A program made the position numbers and the translations under genes. This document shows, piece by piece, positions 8,691-17,704 of a DNA stretch of 64,000 nt. How positions within the stretch are numbered: the stretch's first letter is position 1; every line of letters begins with the position of its first letter. The stretch comes from Bog-756 sp963696495 (GTDB lineage Bacteria; Actinomycetota; Acidimicrobiia; Acidimicrobiales; RAAP-2): positions 806,001 to 870,000 of the forward strand of contig CAVOKJ010000002.1 of NCBI GenBank assembly GCA_963696495.1, read 5' to 3'. The notes under the pieces were generated by a model. That model did not search any database, was not told the origin of the DNA, and was given only the letters and a program-made list of their open reading frames with translations.

Positions 8691-8821
8691 CGTGCTCCTC
8701 GTGGCGTGTGGTTCTGTTGGTCGCTGCTGTCGCCGCCCATCTTTGCACCTTCCCCGCTCCGGGCCCCGGGCGCCGCCGACCCGGGGACGACCCGGGTGGA
8801 CAGGGACGGCCCGTCGACGCC

Positions 8822-9652
8822 TCAGATGGTCAGCCCGCCGTCCACCGAGAGCACCGCCCCGGTGGTGTACGACGACTCGTCCGAGGCGATGAAGGCCACC
8901 GAGGCGGCGATCTCCGCCGGCGTCGAGAATCCCATGGGCGTCATGATCTTGGTCAGCTCCTTGAAGTCCGCCCCCTCGGGCAGCCCGAAGGCCCCCATGA
9001 GCGGCGTGTCCACCCCCCCGGGGGCGACCACGTTCACCCGGACCCCCCGGGACAGGAACTCGGCGGCGAGTGCCTTGGAGAACATGAGCAGCCCGGCCTT
9101 GGAGGCGCAGTAGGCAGCGGAGTAGGACTGCCCCATCAGCGCGGTGTTGGACGCCACGTTGACCACGGAGCCGCCGTGCTCGAGCAGGTGGGGCAGCGTC
9201 GCCCGGCACACGAGGAACGGACCGGTGAGGTTGACGGCCAGGATCTTCTCCCACCGGTCGAGGGGCATGTCCACCGTGTTGAAGAAGCCGCCGATGCCGG
9301 CGACGTTGCACACGACGGTCGGGGGGCCGAGCTCGGCGGCCAGCCTGGTCACCGAGTCGCCGACCGACGACTCGGAGGTGACGTCACAGTGGTAGGCCGA
9401 TGCCGCACCGCCCTCGGCCCCGATGGCGTCGACGGTGTCGGCCAGGGGGCCCTCGGCCACGTCGAGGGCGGCCACCGCCGCACCCTCACGGGCCAGACGG
9501 ACGGCGACGGCCCGCCCGACGCCGGAACCGGCCCCGGTGACCACCGCCACCTTGTCGACGAACCTGCGCCCGGTGAACGACCTGATGGCGGCGTCGGCCT
9601 CGTCGTGCTCGGCCCCTCCCTGGCCCAGGGTGACCCTCTGAATCGGACTCAT
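8822..9652 (-). CDS. Short-chain dehydrogenase/reductase (SDR)
   Basis: 276-residue classical SDR that oxidises or reduces a hydroxyl/keto group with NAD(P). Cofactor motif TGAGSGVG is at 39-46, NVAG near 116-119, catalytic Ser-168, and YCASK with Tyr-181/Lys-185. It has about 30 residues more than usual before the Rossmann fold (MSPIQRVTLGQGGAEHDEAD...). The ATG at 9652 has TAGGAGCG upstream, which supports the longer form. It follows the CoA ligase stop by only 9 bp, so the two are co-transcribed. It probably works on a hydroxyacyl-CoA or steroid intermediate; the substrate is not known. Confidence 0.92.
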   Translation of the reverse strand: MSPIQRVTLGQGGAEHDEADAAIRSFTGRRFVDKVAVVTGAGSGVGRAVAVRLAREGAAVAALDVAEGPLADTVDAIGAEGGAASAYHCDVTSESSVGDSVTRLAAELGPPTVVCNVAGIGGFFNTVDMPLDRWEKILAVNLTGPFLVCRATLPHLLEHGGSVVNVASNTALMGQSYSAAYCASKAGLLMFSKALAAEFLSRGVRVNVVAPGGVDTPLMGAFGLPEGADFKELTKIMTPMGFSTPAEIAASVAFIASDESSYTTGAVLSVDGGLTI

Positions 9653-9661
9653 GGCTCGCTC

Positions 9662-11266
9662 CTAGGTCTGGGGTCTCGGCGTGAACTGCTCACGCAGGGT
9701 GTGCTTCAGGATCTTCCCGGCCGGGTTGCGGGGCACCACGGCGACCAGCTCGAGCTGTTCGGGCACGGCCTGGGCCCGAAGTCCCTCCCCTTTCAGGTAG
9801 GCGACCATCTCGTCGAACTCGAAGACGGCCCCCTCGGTCACCGCGACCACGGCACAGGCCCGCTCGCCCGTGGTGGGATCGGGCAGCCCGATCACCGCCA
9901 CGTCGGCCACGGCGGGATGGGCGTAGAGGAGGTCCTCGACCTCCTTGGCCGAGATGTTCTCACCGTGCCGGATGATCACGTCCTTCAGCCGCCCGGTGAT
10001 GGTCACGTAGCCGTCGTCGTCGACGATGCCCAGATCACCGGTCCGGAAGTAGCCCTCGTCGTCGAAGGCATCGGCATCGAGAGCCGGGTCCAGGTAGCCC
10101 CGGATCACCTGGGGTCCCTTCAGCCGGATCTCGCCCTCCTCGCCGGGTCTGGCCCGTCGCCCGTCCAGCGTGACCACGACCAGATCCACACCCGGTGTCG
10201 GCCGCCCCTCGGTGTCGGCGAGCTTCTGGTCCGGATCCCTGTCGGTGGCCATGACGACGATCGGAGCCTCGGTGAGGCCGTAGCCCGAGACGATGCCGAC
10301 CCCGCCGATCTCCCGCTTGAGGTCGTGGTGGAGCTGCGGCGGCTTCGGGGCACCGCCACCCGGGTAGGACCGGATCGCCGGGAAGAGTGGAGCGTCACCG
10401 CCGCTGGCCCGTTGGGCGGCCAGGTAGGCCATGTGGAACGGCGTGCCCGAGCCGGCCAGCGTCACCCCGTTGGCGGCCAGGAACGCAGGCGTCGTCTGCG
10501 GGTCGAACACCTCGGTCGTCAACAGCGTGCACCCGGTCATCAGGGCGGCGATCAGCCAGCCGATGCCCCCGATGTGGGTGAACGGGAAGATGAGGGCCGA
10601 GACGTCGTCGGGCCCGATGTCGAGGCACTCGGCCATGGCCAGCGCCGGGGCCATCACCGTGAGGTCGCTGTGCGGTGCCCCCTTGGGGTCGGCGGTGGTG
10701 CCCGACGTGTAGAAGAGCCACCGCACGGGGGCGTCCTCGGCGCGCTCGGGCGGGTCCTCGGCCGCCGGCAGGGTCGAGGGGTCGCCGTCGGGGAGCTCAC
10801 GGTCGACCACCAGCACGGACAGGCCGGGCCGCCCGGCGGCGATCTCCCGGGCCATGGCCTCGAAGTCGAAACCGCGGTAGACGGTGGGCACGATGAGCAG
10901 CGACGCGTTGCTCTGGGCGGTGATGAAGCCCACCTCGCGACCGCGGTAGATGGGGATGAGCGGGTTCTGGCGGGCGCCGAGCCGGGACAGCGCGCCCACG
11001 AGGACCAGCGACTCGTTCCACGTGGGCAGCTCCCAGCTCACCCCGGTGTCGCGGCCGACCCCGTGATCGGCGTGCAGACCGGCTGCGGCCCGCAGGCAGG
11101 CATCTCGGTAGCCGGCGAAGGTCAGCTCGTGACCGGTGTCCTCGTGGGCCAGGAGCGAGTCGGGAGTGGCCGCGGCCCGGCGCTCGATGAGACCCCACAG
11201 GGTCGGCGCCCCGACCCAGCCCCGGGCGGCCGTCCGCGACTCCAGGTCCTCGATGAAGTCGGTCAT
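9662..11266 (-). CDS. AMP-dependent acyl-CoA synthetase (FadD-type)
   Basis: 534-residue ANL-superfamily ligase activating a carboxylic acid to its CoA thioester through an acyl-AMP. Seen: P-loop FYTSGTTADPKGA (about 190), GYGLTEAPIVV, YFRTGDLGIVDDDGY, and C-terminal PRNPAGKILKHTLRE with the catalytic Lys. In the core motif the usual Gly after TSGTT is Ala, a mild change. The ATG at 11266 shares one base with the stop of the upstream Dabb-like gene (TGATG), showing translational coupling. It lies in a long catabolic run containing fadD3, so a ring- or side-chain-derived acid is a reasonable but unproven substrate. Confidence 0.92.
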   Translation of the reverse strand: MTDFIEDLESRTAARGWVGAPTLWGLIERRAAATPDSLLAHEDTGHELTFAGYRDACLRAAAGLHADHGVGRDTGVSWELPTWNESLVLVGALSRLGARQNPLIPIYRGREVGFITAQSNASLLIVPTVYRGFDFEAMAREIAAGRPGLSVLVVDRELPDGDPSTLPAAEDPPERAEDAPVRWLFYTSGTTADPKGAPHSDLTVMAPALAMAECLDIGPDDVSALIFPFTHIGGIGWLIAALMTGCTLLTTEVFDPQTTPAFLAANGVTLAGSGTPFHMAYLAAQRASGGDAPLFPAIRSYPGGGAPKPPQLHHDLKREIGGVGIVSGYGLTEAPIVVMATDRDPDQKLADTEGRPTPGVDLVVVTLDGRRARPGEEGEIRLKGPQVIRGYLDPALDADAFDDEGYFRTGDLGIVDDDGYVTITGRLKDVIIRHGENISAKEVEDLLYAHPAVADVAVIGLPDPTTGERACAVVAVTEGAVFEFDEMVAYLKGEGLRAQAVPEQLELVAVVPRNPAGKILKHTLREQFTPRPQT

Positions 11267-12120
11267 CAGGACGCGTCCGACCAGAGCTGGTCCGTGTAGG
11301 TGTCCGTCCCCGGGACGGTGCCCACGAACGGGGAGGCCCAGATGACGTCGCCCAGGCCCGACGCGGCCAGCCGCTCGCCCTGATGGGCGAAGATCGCCTC
11401 CCAGGCGTCACCCGGCTCGTCGTCGAGGAACCACAGCAGCAGGATCCGTCGGTCCTCGGCTCCCGAGCGGGGGACGTCACCGGGGGCGTCGGCCAGCAGG
11501 GGCAGCGGGCTGAAGGCGAGCACCGTCGCCACCGGCGAACCGGGCAGCACGGCGGGCAGGTACTCGTCGCGGTACCAGGCCCCGACCCGGTCCGGCCCGA
11601 TCCCCTCTCGCGGCTCCACGAACACCGAGACCAGGCCGGCGAACCGGTGGTCGAGCGTCAGCTCCGCGGGAACGCCGTCCTCGTCCCGGCAGTGCTCCCA
11701 CTCGAAGTGGTAGAGGCCGGTGTGGATGTGGTCGCGCTCCTCGAACATGCGACCGGCCGCATGCAGGGTGTTGACCTGGTCCACGGCCCAGCGGTTCCAC
11801 TCGTCGTGGTGTCCGTCGAGCACGTAGTACACACCCAGGTAGCTGCCCACCTGCGGGTCGGCCACCAACGGCTCGGGACCTCCGGCCTCGCCGGCCACCG
11901 GGAGCCGCAGCGACTTGAGGGGTGCGGTGGCCACGAACCTGGCCCCGGCGAAGTTGTAGGCGCCGATCTGGCAGCCGGCGTAGAAGTGATCCCGCTCGTA
12001 CCACCGGTTGTACTCGACCTGTCGCCCGCGATGGGGCTCGACCAGGGTGTAGAGCATGGTCCCGATGCGGATGGGGTCGTCGGTGACCCCACCGGTTGCC
12101 GGCACTGATCGTCCTGTCAT
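11266..12120 (-). CDS. Duplicated dimeric alpha/beta-barrel (EthD-like) protein
   Basis: 284 residues with no firm function. Two halves look alike: VEYNRWYERDHFYAGC early and VGAWYRDEYLPAVLPG late, each a (D/E)xxW(Y)xxxHxxxx-type segment as in Dabb/EthD ferredoxin-like domains, so I read it as a fused tandem Dabb protein that forms one barrel by itself. Such folds often bind or modify hydrophobic ring compounds. It is sandwiched between two CoA ligases with ATGA overlap upstream (12117-12120) and TGATG overlap downstream, so it is made in step with them. The start at 12120 is set by that overlap. Confidence 0.82.
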   Translation of the reverse strand: MTGRSVPATGGVTDDPIRIGTMLYTLVEPHRGRQVEYNRWYERDHFYAGCQIGAYNFAGARFVATAPLKSLRLPVAGEAGGPEPLVADPQVGSYLGVYYVLDGHHDEWNRWAVDQVNTLHAAGRMFEERDHIHTGLYHFEWEHCRDEDGVPAELTLDHRFAGLVSVFVEPREGIGPDRVGAWYRDEYLPAVLPGSPVATVLAFSPLPLLADAPGDVPRSGAEDRRILLLWFLDDEPGDAWEAIFAHQGERLAASGLGDVIWASPFVGTVPGTDTYTDQLWSDAS

Positions 12121-13769
12121 GCGCTCGCTCCGTTCCTGTGCTTGCTGCCGTCGTCGTCGGCGACCGCCCGGCGGGGCCGACGGTGGCCGCTGCCCGGTTC
12201 CGGATCCCTGGCCAACCGCTCGGCCAGGGACCTCTTGTCTACCTTCATCATCGAGGTGAGGGGAAGGCTGTCGGCCACCACCACCCGGTCGGGCGCCTTG
12301 TAGTCGGCCAGTGCCGCGCCTGCCGTGGCCCGCAACTCGGCCAGCAGGGTCGCCTCGTCGGTGGGGCCCTCGCCGGTCGGGACGACGAAGGCGACCCCGA
12401 TCTCGCCGAGCACCGGGTCGGGGGCCCCGACGACCGCCACCTGCCCCACGGCCGGATGGATGCCGAGCACCCCTTCGACCTCGGCCGGGTACACGTTGTA
12501 GCCACCCCTGATGTAGAGCTCGTTCGCCCGTCCGGCGAGGTGCAGGTGACCGCCGTCGTCGAGGTACCCGAAGTCCCCGGTGGTCAACCAGCCGTCCCCG
12601 GCCAGGACCGCACTGGTCGACGCCCGGTCGAAGACGGTCCCCTCCGCCCCCGGCCCCGTGGGAGGACCGCCCCAGTAGCCCCGCATCACCGCCGCCGACC
12701 TGAGGCGGACCGTGCCCACCTCGCCGGTCCCGACCGGCTCGCCCCGGTCGTCGACCACCGCCACGGACACCCCCGGCACCGGGCGGCCGACGGTGGTGGC
12801 CACCACCCGGTCGGCATCCCCGGGAACGGTGCCGGTGCCGAGGGACGCCTCGGTCGACGTGTAGCGCACGACGACGGGGACGCCGAGGCGCTCCTTCATG
12901 GACGCCACCAGCTCGGCCGGCACCCTCGAGGCACCGGTCCCGGCGATGCGCAGCGAGGAGAGATCGGCACCGTCGAGGTCGGGATGGGCCAGCACCAGCG
13001 CCCACTGGGTGGGGACGCCCTGGGCCACGGTGATCCTCTCCTCGGCCATGATCCTCACGGCGTCAGCCGCCCGCCAGGGGGTGGGGGTGATGACGGTGGT
13101 CACCCCGTGGGCGATCTCGTCCCAGGTGCGGGTCATCGACCCCACGTGGGCGAACGGCAGCGGTGACAGGCGGCGGTCGCCCGTCTCCGACAGCACGTCG
13201 GTGCCGGACGCCACGGCGGCCAGGTTGCGGTGGTCGAACACCGCCCCCTTGGGCAGCCCGGTGGTCCCACTGGTCCACACCACGGCGACCGGGTCCGAAC
13301 CCACCAGGGCGGGTCGGGGCCCGGGCGTCGGATCGGTCGCCGCCGTCGCCGCCTCCGACCTCTCGATCACCGCTCCCGTGGGGCCGTCGGGTGGCGGGCT
13401 GTCGTCGTCCACCACCGTCAACACCGGGTGCGTACGGTCGAGGATCGAACGGACCTCGTCCGCCCCCAACCGCAGGTTCACCCCGGAGGTGACCGCCCCG
13501 AGGCGGGTGGCCGCCGCGTAGCAGACCATGTAGTCGATGGAGCTCGGGACCAGTAGGCACACCACCGATCCACGGGTCACCCCGTGGGCGGCGAAGAGCC
13601 GGGCGACCCCATCGGCCGCCCGGTCCCACTCGGCGAAGGTCACACTGCGCCGCGGGGACGTCTCCGTCGCCGGCTCGACGTACGCCTCGACGTCGGCATT
13701 GACGACGGCACCGGCGCGCAGGACGTCGACGACCGTCTCGAACTCCCCCTCAATCTGACGCGCCGTCAT
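12117..13769 (-). CDS. AMP-dependent acyl-CoA synthetase (FadD-type)
   Basis: 550-residue ANL ligase. Motifs: VVWTSGTTGLPKGA, RYTSTEASLG in place of the common GxTE segment, GWLTTGDFGYLDDGGH, GGYNVYPAEVEGVL, and C-terminal LPLTSMMKVDKRSL carrying the catalytic Lys. The last motif departs from the usual PRNxxGKxxK. I start at ATG 13769 (MTARQIEGEF); no strong ribosome binding site is seen, and longer in-frame GTG starts would add unlike sequence. It overlaps the Dabb-like gene by 4 bp. It probably activates an acid from ring or side-chain breakdown; the substrate is unknown. Confidence 0.9.
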   Translation of the reverse strand: MTARQIEGEFETVVDVLRAGAVVNADVEAYVEPATETSPRRSVTFAEWDRAADGVARLFAAHGVTRGSVVCLLVPSSIDYMVCYAAATRLGAVTSGVNLRLGADEVRSILDRTHPVLTVVDDDSPPPDGPTGAVIERSEAATAATDPTPGPRPALVGSDPVAVVWTSGTTGLPKGAVFDHRNLAAVASGTDVLSETGDRRLSPLPFAHVGSMTRTWDEIAHGVTTVITPTPWRAADAVRIMAEERITVAQGVPTQWALVLAHPDLDGADLSSLRIAGTGASRVPAELVASMKERLGVPVVVRYTSTEASLGTGTVPGDADRVVATTVGRPVPGVSVAVVDDRGEPVGTGEVGTVRLRSAAVMRGYWGGPPTGPGAEGTVFDRASTSAVLAGDGWLTTGDFGYLDDGGHLHLAGRANELYIRGGYNVYPAEVEGVLGIHPAVGQVAVVGAPDPVLGEIGVAFVVPTGEGPTDEATLLAELRATAGAALADYKAPDRVVVADSLPLTSMMKVDKRSLAERLARDPEPGSGHRRPRRAVADDDGSKHRNGASA

Positions 13770-13810
13770 ATCGGTGCCGACTGTAACAGCGCCGACTTCG
13801 GTGCAGTTCC

Positions 13811-13870
13811 CACCCGGCCGGATCCTCCACCCGGCCGGATCCTCCCTCCGGGTGGCATCCTCCACCCGGC
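13811..13870. repeat. 17-bp direct repeat with two alternative hairpins
   Basis: CACCCGGCCGGATCCTC is present twice in tandem (13811-13827, 13828-13844), followed by CCGGGTGG (13848-13855) and another CCACCCGG (13862-13869). CCGGGTGG can pair with the CCACCCGG on either side (8-bp stems, loops of 13 and 6 nt), so the two hairpins exclude each other. It fills the 121-bp gap between the ADH and the CoA ligase on the minus strand. It could act as an intercistronic attenuator or RNA-processing site; no U-run is seen. Confidence 0.7.
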
Positions 13871-13890
13871 TTCCGGTCGCGGGCAGCGGG

Positions 13891-14997
13891 TCAGAAGGTG
13901 AGCACGCCGCGGGCCAGCCGGCCCGCCTCCATGTCCTCGACGATCTCACGGAACCCCTCCACCGGGCGCTGCTCGGTGACCAGCTCGTCGAGCATGAGCC
14001 GGCCGGAGAGGTAGAGCTCCACCATCAGCGGGATGTCGTGGTGCGGCCGCGACGACCCGTACCGGCAACCGAGCAGCCCCCGGTCGACATAGGCCAGCGC
14101 ATTCACGTCCACGGCCACCTCGGTGCCCTGGGGCGGGATGCCGATGGCCAGCGCATTGCCACCCCAGTCGAGCACGTCGAGCGCGTTGCGCAGCACGGCC
14201 GGGTGCCCGACGCAGTCGAACGACCAGTTCACCCCGCCCGTCCAGCCGAGGGCGCCGGTCACGCGGGCCGGGCCGGGCGGCACGAGCTCCCTGATGGCGG
14301 CCACCGCGTCGGAGTCGGAGGCGTCGACGAAGTGGGTGGCACCGAACTGCAGGGCCAGCTCCTCCTTCGTCGCCATGGTGTCCACGGCGATGATGCGGCT
14401 GGCCCCGGCCAGTCGCAGGCCCTGGATCACGTTGAGGCCGACCCCGCCGACGCCGAACACGGCCGCCGTCTCGCCGGCCTGCACCTTGGCCCGGTTGAGG
14501 ACGGCACCGACCCCGGTGAGCACCCCGCAGCCGATGAGGCACGCCGAGGTCATGGGCACCTCCTTGGAGATCTTGACCGCCTGGACCTCCTTCACGATGG
14601 TCGACTCGGCGAACACCGACGTGGCGGCGAAGTTGGACGCCGGCTCGCCCTTGAACGTGAACGGCTGCGACACGTTCCCCAGCGTCTTCACGCACCAGGT
14701 GGGATGCCCGGTGCTGCACGCCCGGCAGACCCCGCAACTGGCCACGGTGGCGATGACCACATGGTCCCCCGGCTTGACCGACTGGACCTCGGAGCCAACG
14801 GCCTCCACCACACCGGCCCCCTCGTGCCCGAGCACCGATGGGGCCTTCCACGGGATGGTGCCGTTGATCACCGAGAGGTCGCTGTGGCACACGCCGGCGG
14901 CGCCGATCGCCACCCGCACCTCGGTGGGGCCCGGGTCCCCGATGCCCAACTGGTCGGTGACCTCTGCCCCGTCACCCGTATAGACGATGCCTCGCAT
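13891..14997 (-). CDS. Zinc-dependent alcohol dehydrogenase (medium-chain, class III-like)
   Basis: 368-residue MDR-family NAD-dependent alcohol dehydrogenase. The catalytic zinc site shows GVCHSD and GHEGAG; the structural zinc site is the four-Cys segment CGVCRACSTGHPTWC; the Rossmann fold is VFGVGGVGLNVIQG. It interconverts an alcohol and an aldehyde or ketone. A GAGGGAGGGATG site precedes the ATG at 14997. It is in the same direction as, and 111 bp downstream of, fadD3. In actinobacteria close relatives sit in lipid and steroid gene clusters; here it may oxidise a hydroxylated side chain made by a P450. That role is inference. Confidence 0.93.
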   Translation of the reverse strand: MRGIVYTGDGAEVTDQLGIGDPGPTEVRVAIGAAGVCHSDLSVINGTIPWKAPSVLGHEGAGVVEAVGSEVQSVKPGDHVVIATVASCGVCRACSTGHPTWCVKTLGNVSQPFTFKGEPASNFAATSVFAESTIVKEVQAVKISKEVPMTSACLIGCGVLTGVGAVLNRAKVQAGETAAVFGVGGVGLNVIQGLRLAGASRIIAVDTMATKEELALQFGATHFVDASDSDAVAAIRELVPPGPARVTGALGWTGGVNWSFDCVGHPAVLRNALDVLDWGGNALAIGIPPQGTEVAVDVNALAYVDRGLLGCRYGSSRPHHDIPLMVELYLSGRLMLDELVTEQRPVEGFREIVEDMEAGRLARGVLTF

Positions 14998-15108
14998 GGC
15001 ATCCCTCCCTCTGTTCGTGTCGAAATGGTCGGCCGCCGGTCTGGCGGTGGTTTCGTGGTGCAGCTGGACCGGTGCCCCGGTGGACCCCGGCGGTCCCGGA
15101 TCAGCCCG

Positions 15109-16800
15109 TCAGGTCGTCGTGGCGTACCGCTCCCGCAGGTCCCGCTTGAGGACCTTGCCGCTGGCATTGAGTGGCAACGACCCGACGATCACCACGGACC
15201 GGGGGACCTTGTAGTTGGCCAGTCGCTCCCTCGTCCAGTCGATCAGGGACTCCTCGAGCCGCTCGGACCCCTCGGGAACGGCTCCGGCCGCCGGCACCAC
15301 CACGGCCAGCCCTACCTCCCCCATCCGCCGGTCGGGCACGCCGACGACCGCTACCTGACCGACGCCCCCGTGCTGCCGCAGGACGGCCTCGACCTCGGCC
15401 GGATAGACGTTGAACCCGCCGCTCACGTACATGTCCTTCAAGCGGTCGGTGATGGTCACGTTGCCGGCCCCGTCCATCACCCCGATGTCACCGGTGTGCA
15501 ACCAACCGTGGCGGTCGATGGCGGCGTCGGTGGCCTCGGCGTCGTTGAAGTAGCCCTGCATGACGTTGTAGCCGCGCACGACGATCTCGCCCGGCCCACC
15601 GCCCGGCACCTCGGTCCCCGCCCCGTCGACGATCCGGACCTCGACGTCGGGTATGGCGCGTCCGGATGTGCCGGCGATCACCGCTGCGGAGTCACCCTGC
15701 CGGCACATGGTCACGGTGCCGCTCGCCTCGGTCAGGCCGTAGGCGGTGAGCACGGTCTCGATGCCCATGTCGGACCACAGTCGCTCGACCAGCTCGACGG
15801 GGACCTGCGCGGCCCCGGTCACCACGAGGCGCAGCGTCGACAGGTCGAACTCCTTGCGGTCCGGGTGGTCGATGATCGACTGGAAGACGGTGGGCGGGCC
15901 GGGCAGCACGGAGATGCGTTCGGCCTCGATGCGGGCCAACAGCTTGTCCACGTCGAAGACGGGTTCGGGCACCATGGTCGCCCCGGTCATGAGGCAGGCC
16001 AGCACGCCGGCCTTGTAGCCGAACGTGTGGAAGAACGGGTTGACGATCAGATAGCGGTCCCCCTGGCGGAGACCGACGATGTCGGACCAGGTGGCGAAGG
16101 TGCGGAGCGTCTGGCCGTGCGTCGTCATCGCCCCCTTGGGGAGCCCGGTCGTCCCCGAGGTGAACACCAGGTCGGAGAGGTCGCCGGCGGTGATGGACGC
16201 GGTCCGCCCGGCGGCCACGTCCGCCGAGCACAGCCCCCCCTCTTGCAGGAACACCTGCCAGTCGACGACCTGGTCGCCCCGGGAGTTCTGGCGACGGGGG
16301 GCGCCGTCGGCGGTCCGCAGTACCACCACCCGCTCGAGTTCGGGCACCCGCAGGCCGTCGGCCACCGCCTCGTCCAGCAGCCTCGGATAGTCGGTGCCGA
16401 GGAACCCCTCGACGGTGAAGAGGAGTCGGGCTCCCGACTCGCGCAGGACGAACGCCGCCTCGGTCCCCTTGAACCGGGTGTTGAGCGGTACCAACAGGGC
16501 ACCGGCGCCGACCGCTCCGAGGGCGGCCACGACCCACTCCGAGCAGTTGGGCGCCCAGATGGCCACCCGGTCACCCCGCTCGATCCCGTTGGCGACGATG
16601 GCCCGGGTGGCGGCGGCCACCTGCTCGGCCAGCTGGTCGAAGGTCAGACGGGTGGTGGTACCGCCCGGTCCGTTGGCGTCGACCACCGCCTCCATCCCCC
16701 CGAAGCGGGCGGCCGCGTCCTCGACCAGGCCGGCGATCGTCCCCCACTGGAGGTCCCCTCGGGGATCCGCACTGTCTGACACGTCGTCAGGGTACTGCAT
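15109..16800 (-). CDS. fadD3: HIP-CoA ligase FadD3 (steroid rings C/D)
   Basis: 563-residue ANL ligase that I recognise as FadD3. In mycobacteria and rhodococci it adds CoA to the C/D-ring propionate HIP (methylhexahydroindanedione propionate), opening degradation of the last two rings. It shares with FadD3 the unusual run INPFFHTFGYKAGVLACL (here with V for I at the start), LPGPPTVFQS, VLTAYGLTEA, GGFNVYPAEVE and the C-terminal NASGKVLKRDLR. I start at ATG 16800 (MQYPDDVS) because AAGGGTGGGG lies upstream. Next come ipdF and fadE30 upstream, the same trio as the mycobacterial KstR2 regulon. I saw no KstR2-type box in the gaps. Confidence 0.88.
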   Translation of the reverse strand: MQYPDDVSDSADPRGDLQWGTIAGLVEDAAARFGGMEAVVDANGPGGTTTRLTFDQLAEQVAAATRAIVANGIERGDRVAIWAPNCSEWVVAALGAVGAGALLVPLNTRFKGTEAAFVLRESGARLLFTVEGFLGTDYPRLLDEAVADGLRVPELERVVVLRTADGAPRRQNSRGDQVVDWQVFLQEGGLCSADVAAGRTASITAGDLSDLVFTSGTTGLPKGAMTTHGQTLRTFATWSDIVGLRQGDRYLIVNPFFHTFGYKAGVLACLMTGATMVPEPVFDVDKLLARIEAERISVLPGPPTVFQSIIDHPDRKEFDLSTLRLVVTGAAQVPVELVERLWSDMGIETVLTAYGLTEASGTVTMCRQGDSAAVIAGTSGRAIPDVEVRIVDGAGTEVPGGGPGEIVVRGYNVMQGYFNDAEATDAAIDRHGWLHTGDIGVMDGAGNVTITDRLKDMYVSGGFNVYPAEVEAVLRQHGGVGQVAVVGVPDRRMGEVGLAVVVPAAGAVPEGSERLEESLIDWTRERLANYKVPRSVVIVGSLPLNASGKVLKRDLRERYATTT

Positions 16801-16882
16801 CGCCCCACCCTTCCGGCCGGCCCGGAGCCTCCGCCCGGCCCGGCCGGTGAGCGCGGGCCGGGCCACCGCCGGGGCGGCCGTC

Positions 16883-17704
16883 CTAGGGATGTTGGCTGCT
16901 CACCGACACCACCTCGCCGGTCATGAAGGTTGCGTACTCACTCGCCAGGAAGGCGATGACACCGGCCACCTCCCACACCTCGGCACCCCGGCCCAGGACC
17001 TCGCGCCGGCTCAGCTCGGCCAGCTCCTCGTCGGCCATCACCTTGTTGAGGAACGGGTGGAGGGCGAGGCTGGGCGAGACCGCGTTGACCCGGACCCCGT
17101 GAGGGGCGGCTTCGACCGCACTGCAGCGGGTCAACGCCATCACCCCGGCCTTGGCCGCGGCGTAGTGGGACTGACCGGCCTGGGCCCGCCAACCCAGCAC
17201 CGACGCGTTGTTCACGATCACCCCTCCCTCGCCCCGGGCGTAGAAGTGACGGAGCGCGGCCCGCGTGCAGCGGAACGTCCCGGTCAGCGTCACATCGAGG
17301 ACGAGCGCCCACTGGTCGTCGGTCATGTCGACCACGTCCACCTGGCCACCCAGGCCGGCGTTGTTGACGGCGACGTCGAAGCGCCCGTGCCGTTCGACGG
17401 CTGCTCCGTAGAGCCGCTGCACCTGTTGCTCGTCGGTCACGTCGCAGGGAACGGCGAGCGGGAGGGCCCCGGCGGACCCGGGCAGTTCGGCCAGGGTCTC
17501 CGCCGCCTGGCCGAGGCGCCGTTCGTGGGCGTCGGAGATCACGACGGTCGCCCCCTCCTCGATGCACCGCTTGGCCGTGGCGAAGCCGATCCCGGTGCCG
17601 GCGGCGGCGGTGACCACCACGACCTTGCCGTCGAGCAGGCCGTGCCCCGGGGGAGGCTCCGGGGCCGGCCAGGGTGCGGGCCGGCCGGTGGTGGCGTCCG
17701 TCAT
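16883..17704 (-). CDS. ipdF: SDR of steroid C/D-ring degradation (IpdF-like)
   Basis: 273-residue short-chain dehydrogenase closely matching mycobacterial IpdF (Rv3559c), an oxidoreductase for a hydroxylated C/D-ring CoA intermediate. Shared features: GHGLLDGKVVVVTAAAGTGIG at the cofactor site (motif TAAAGTGIG), NNAGLGGQ, NNASVLGWRAQ, SHYAAAKAGVMALTRCS holding the Tyr/Lys pair, and the characteristic C-terminus VSVSSQHP. The ATG at 17704 overlaps the fadE30 stop by 4 bp. The gene order fadE30-ipdF-fadD3 is that of the mycobacterial locus, which strengthens the call. Confidence 0.87.
   Translation of the reverse strand: MTDATTGRPAPWPAPEPPPGHGLLDGKVVVVTAAAGTGIGFATAKRCIEEGATVVISDAHERRLGQAAETLAELPGSAGALPLAVPCDVTDEQQVQRLYGAAVERHGRFDVAVNNAGLGGQVDVVDMTDDQWALVLDVTLTGTFRCTRAALRHFYARGEGGVIVNNASVLGWRAQAGQSHYAAAKAGVMALTRCSAVEAAPHGVRVNAVSPSLALHPFLNKVMADEELAELSRREVLGRGAEVWEVAGVIAFLASEYATFMTGEVVSVSSQHP

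Noticed and set aside
8678..11299. 873-codon plus-strand ORF
   Set aside because: Antisense to the SDR and CoA ligase genes; Gly/Arg/Asp/His-rich composition typical of shadow frames in high-GC DNA.
13774..16779. 1001-codon plus-strand ORF
   Set aside because: Antisense to the ADH and fadD3, both of which have full family motifs; shadow frame.
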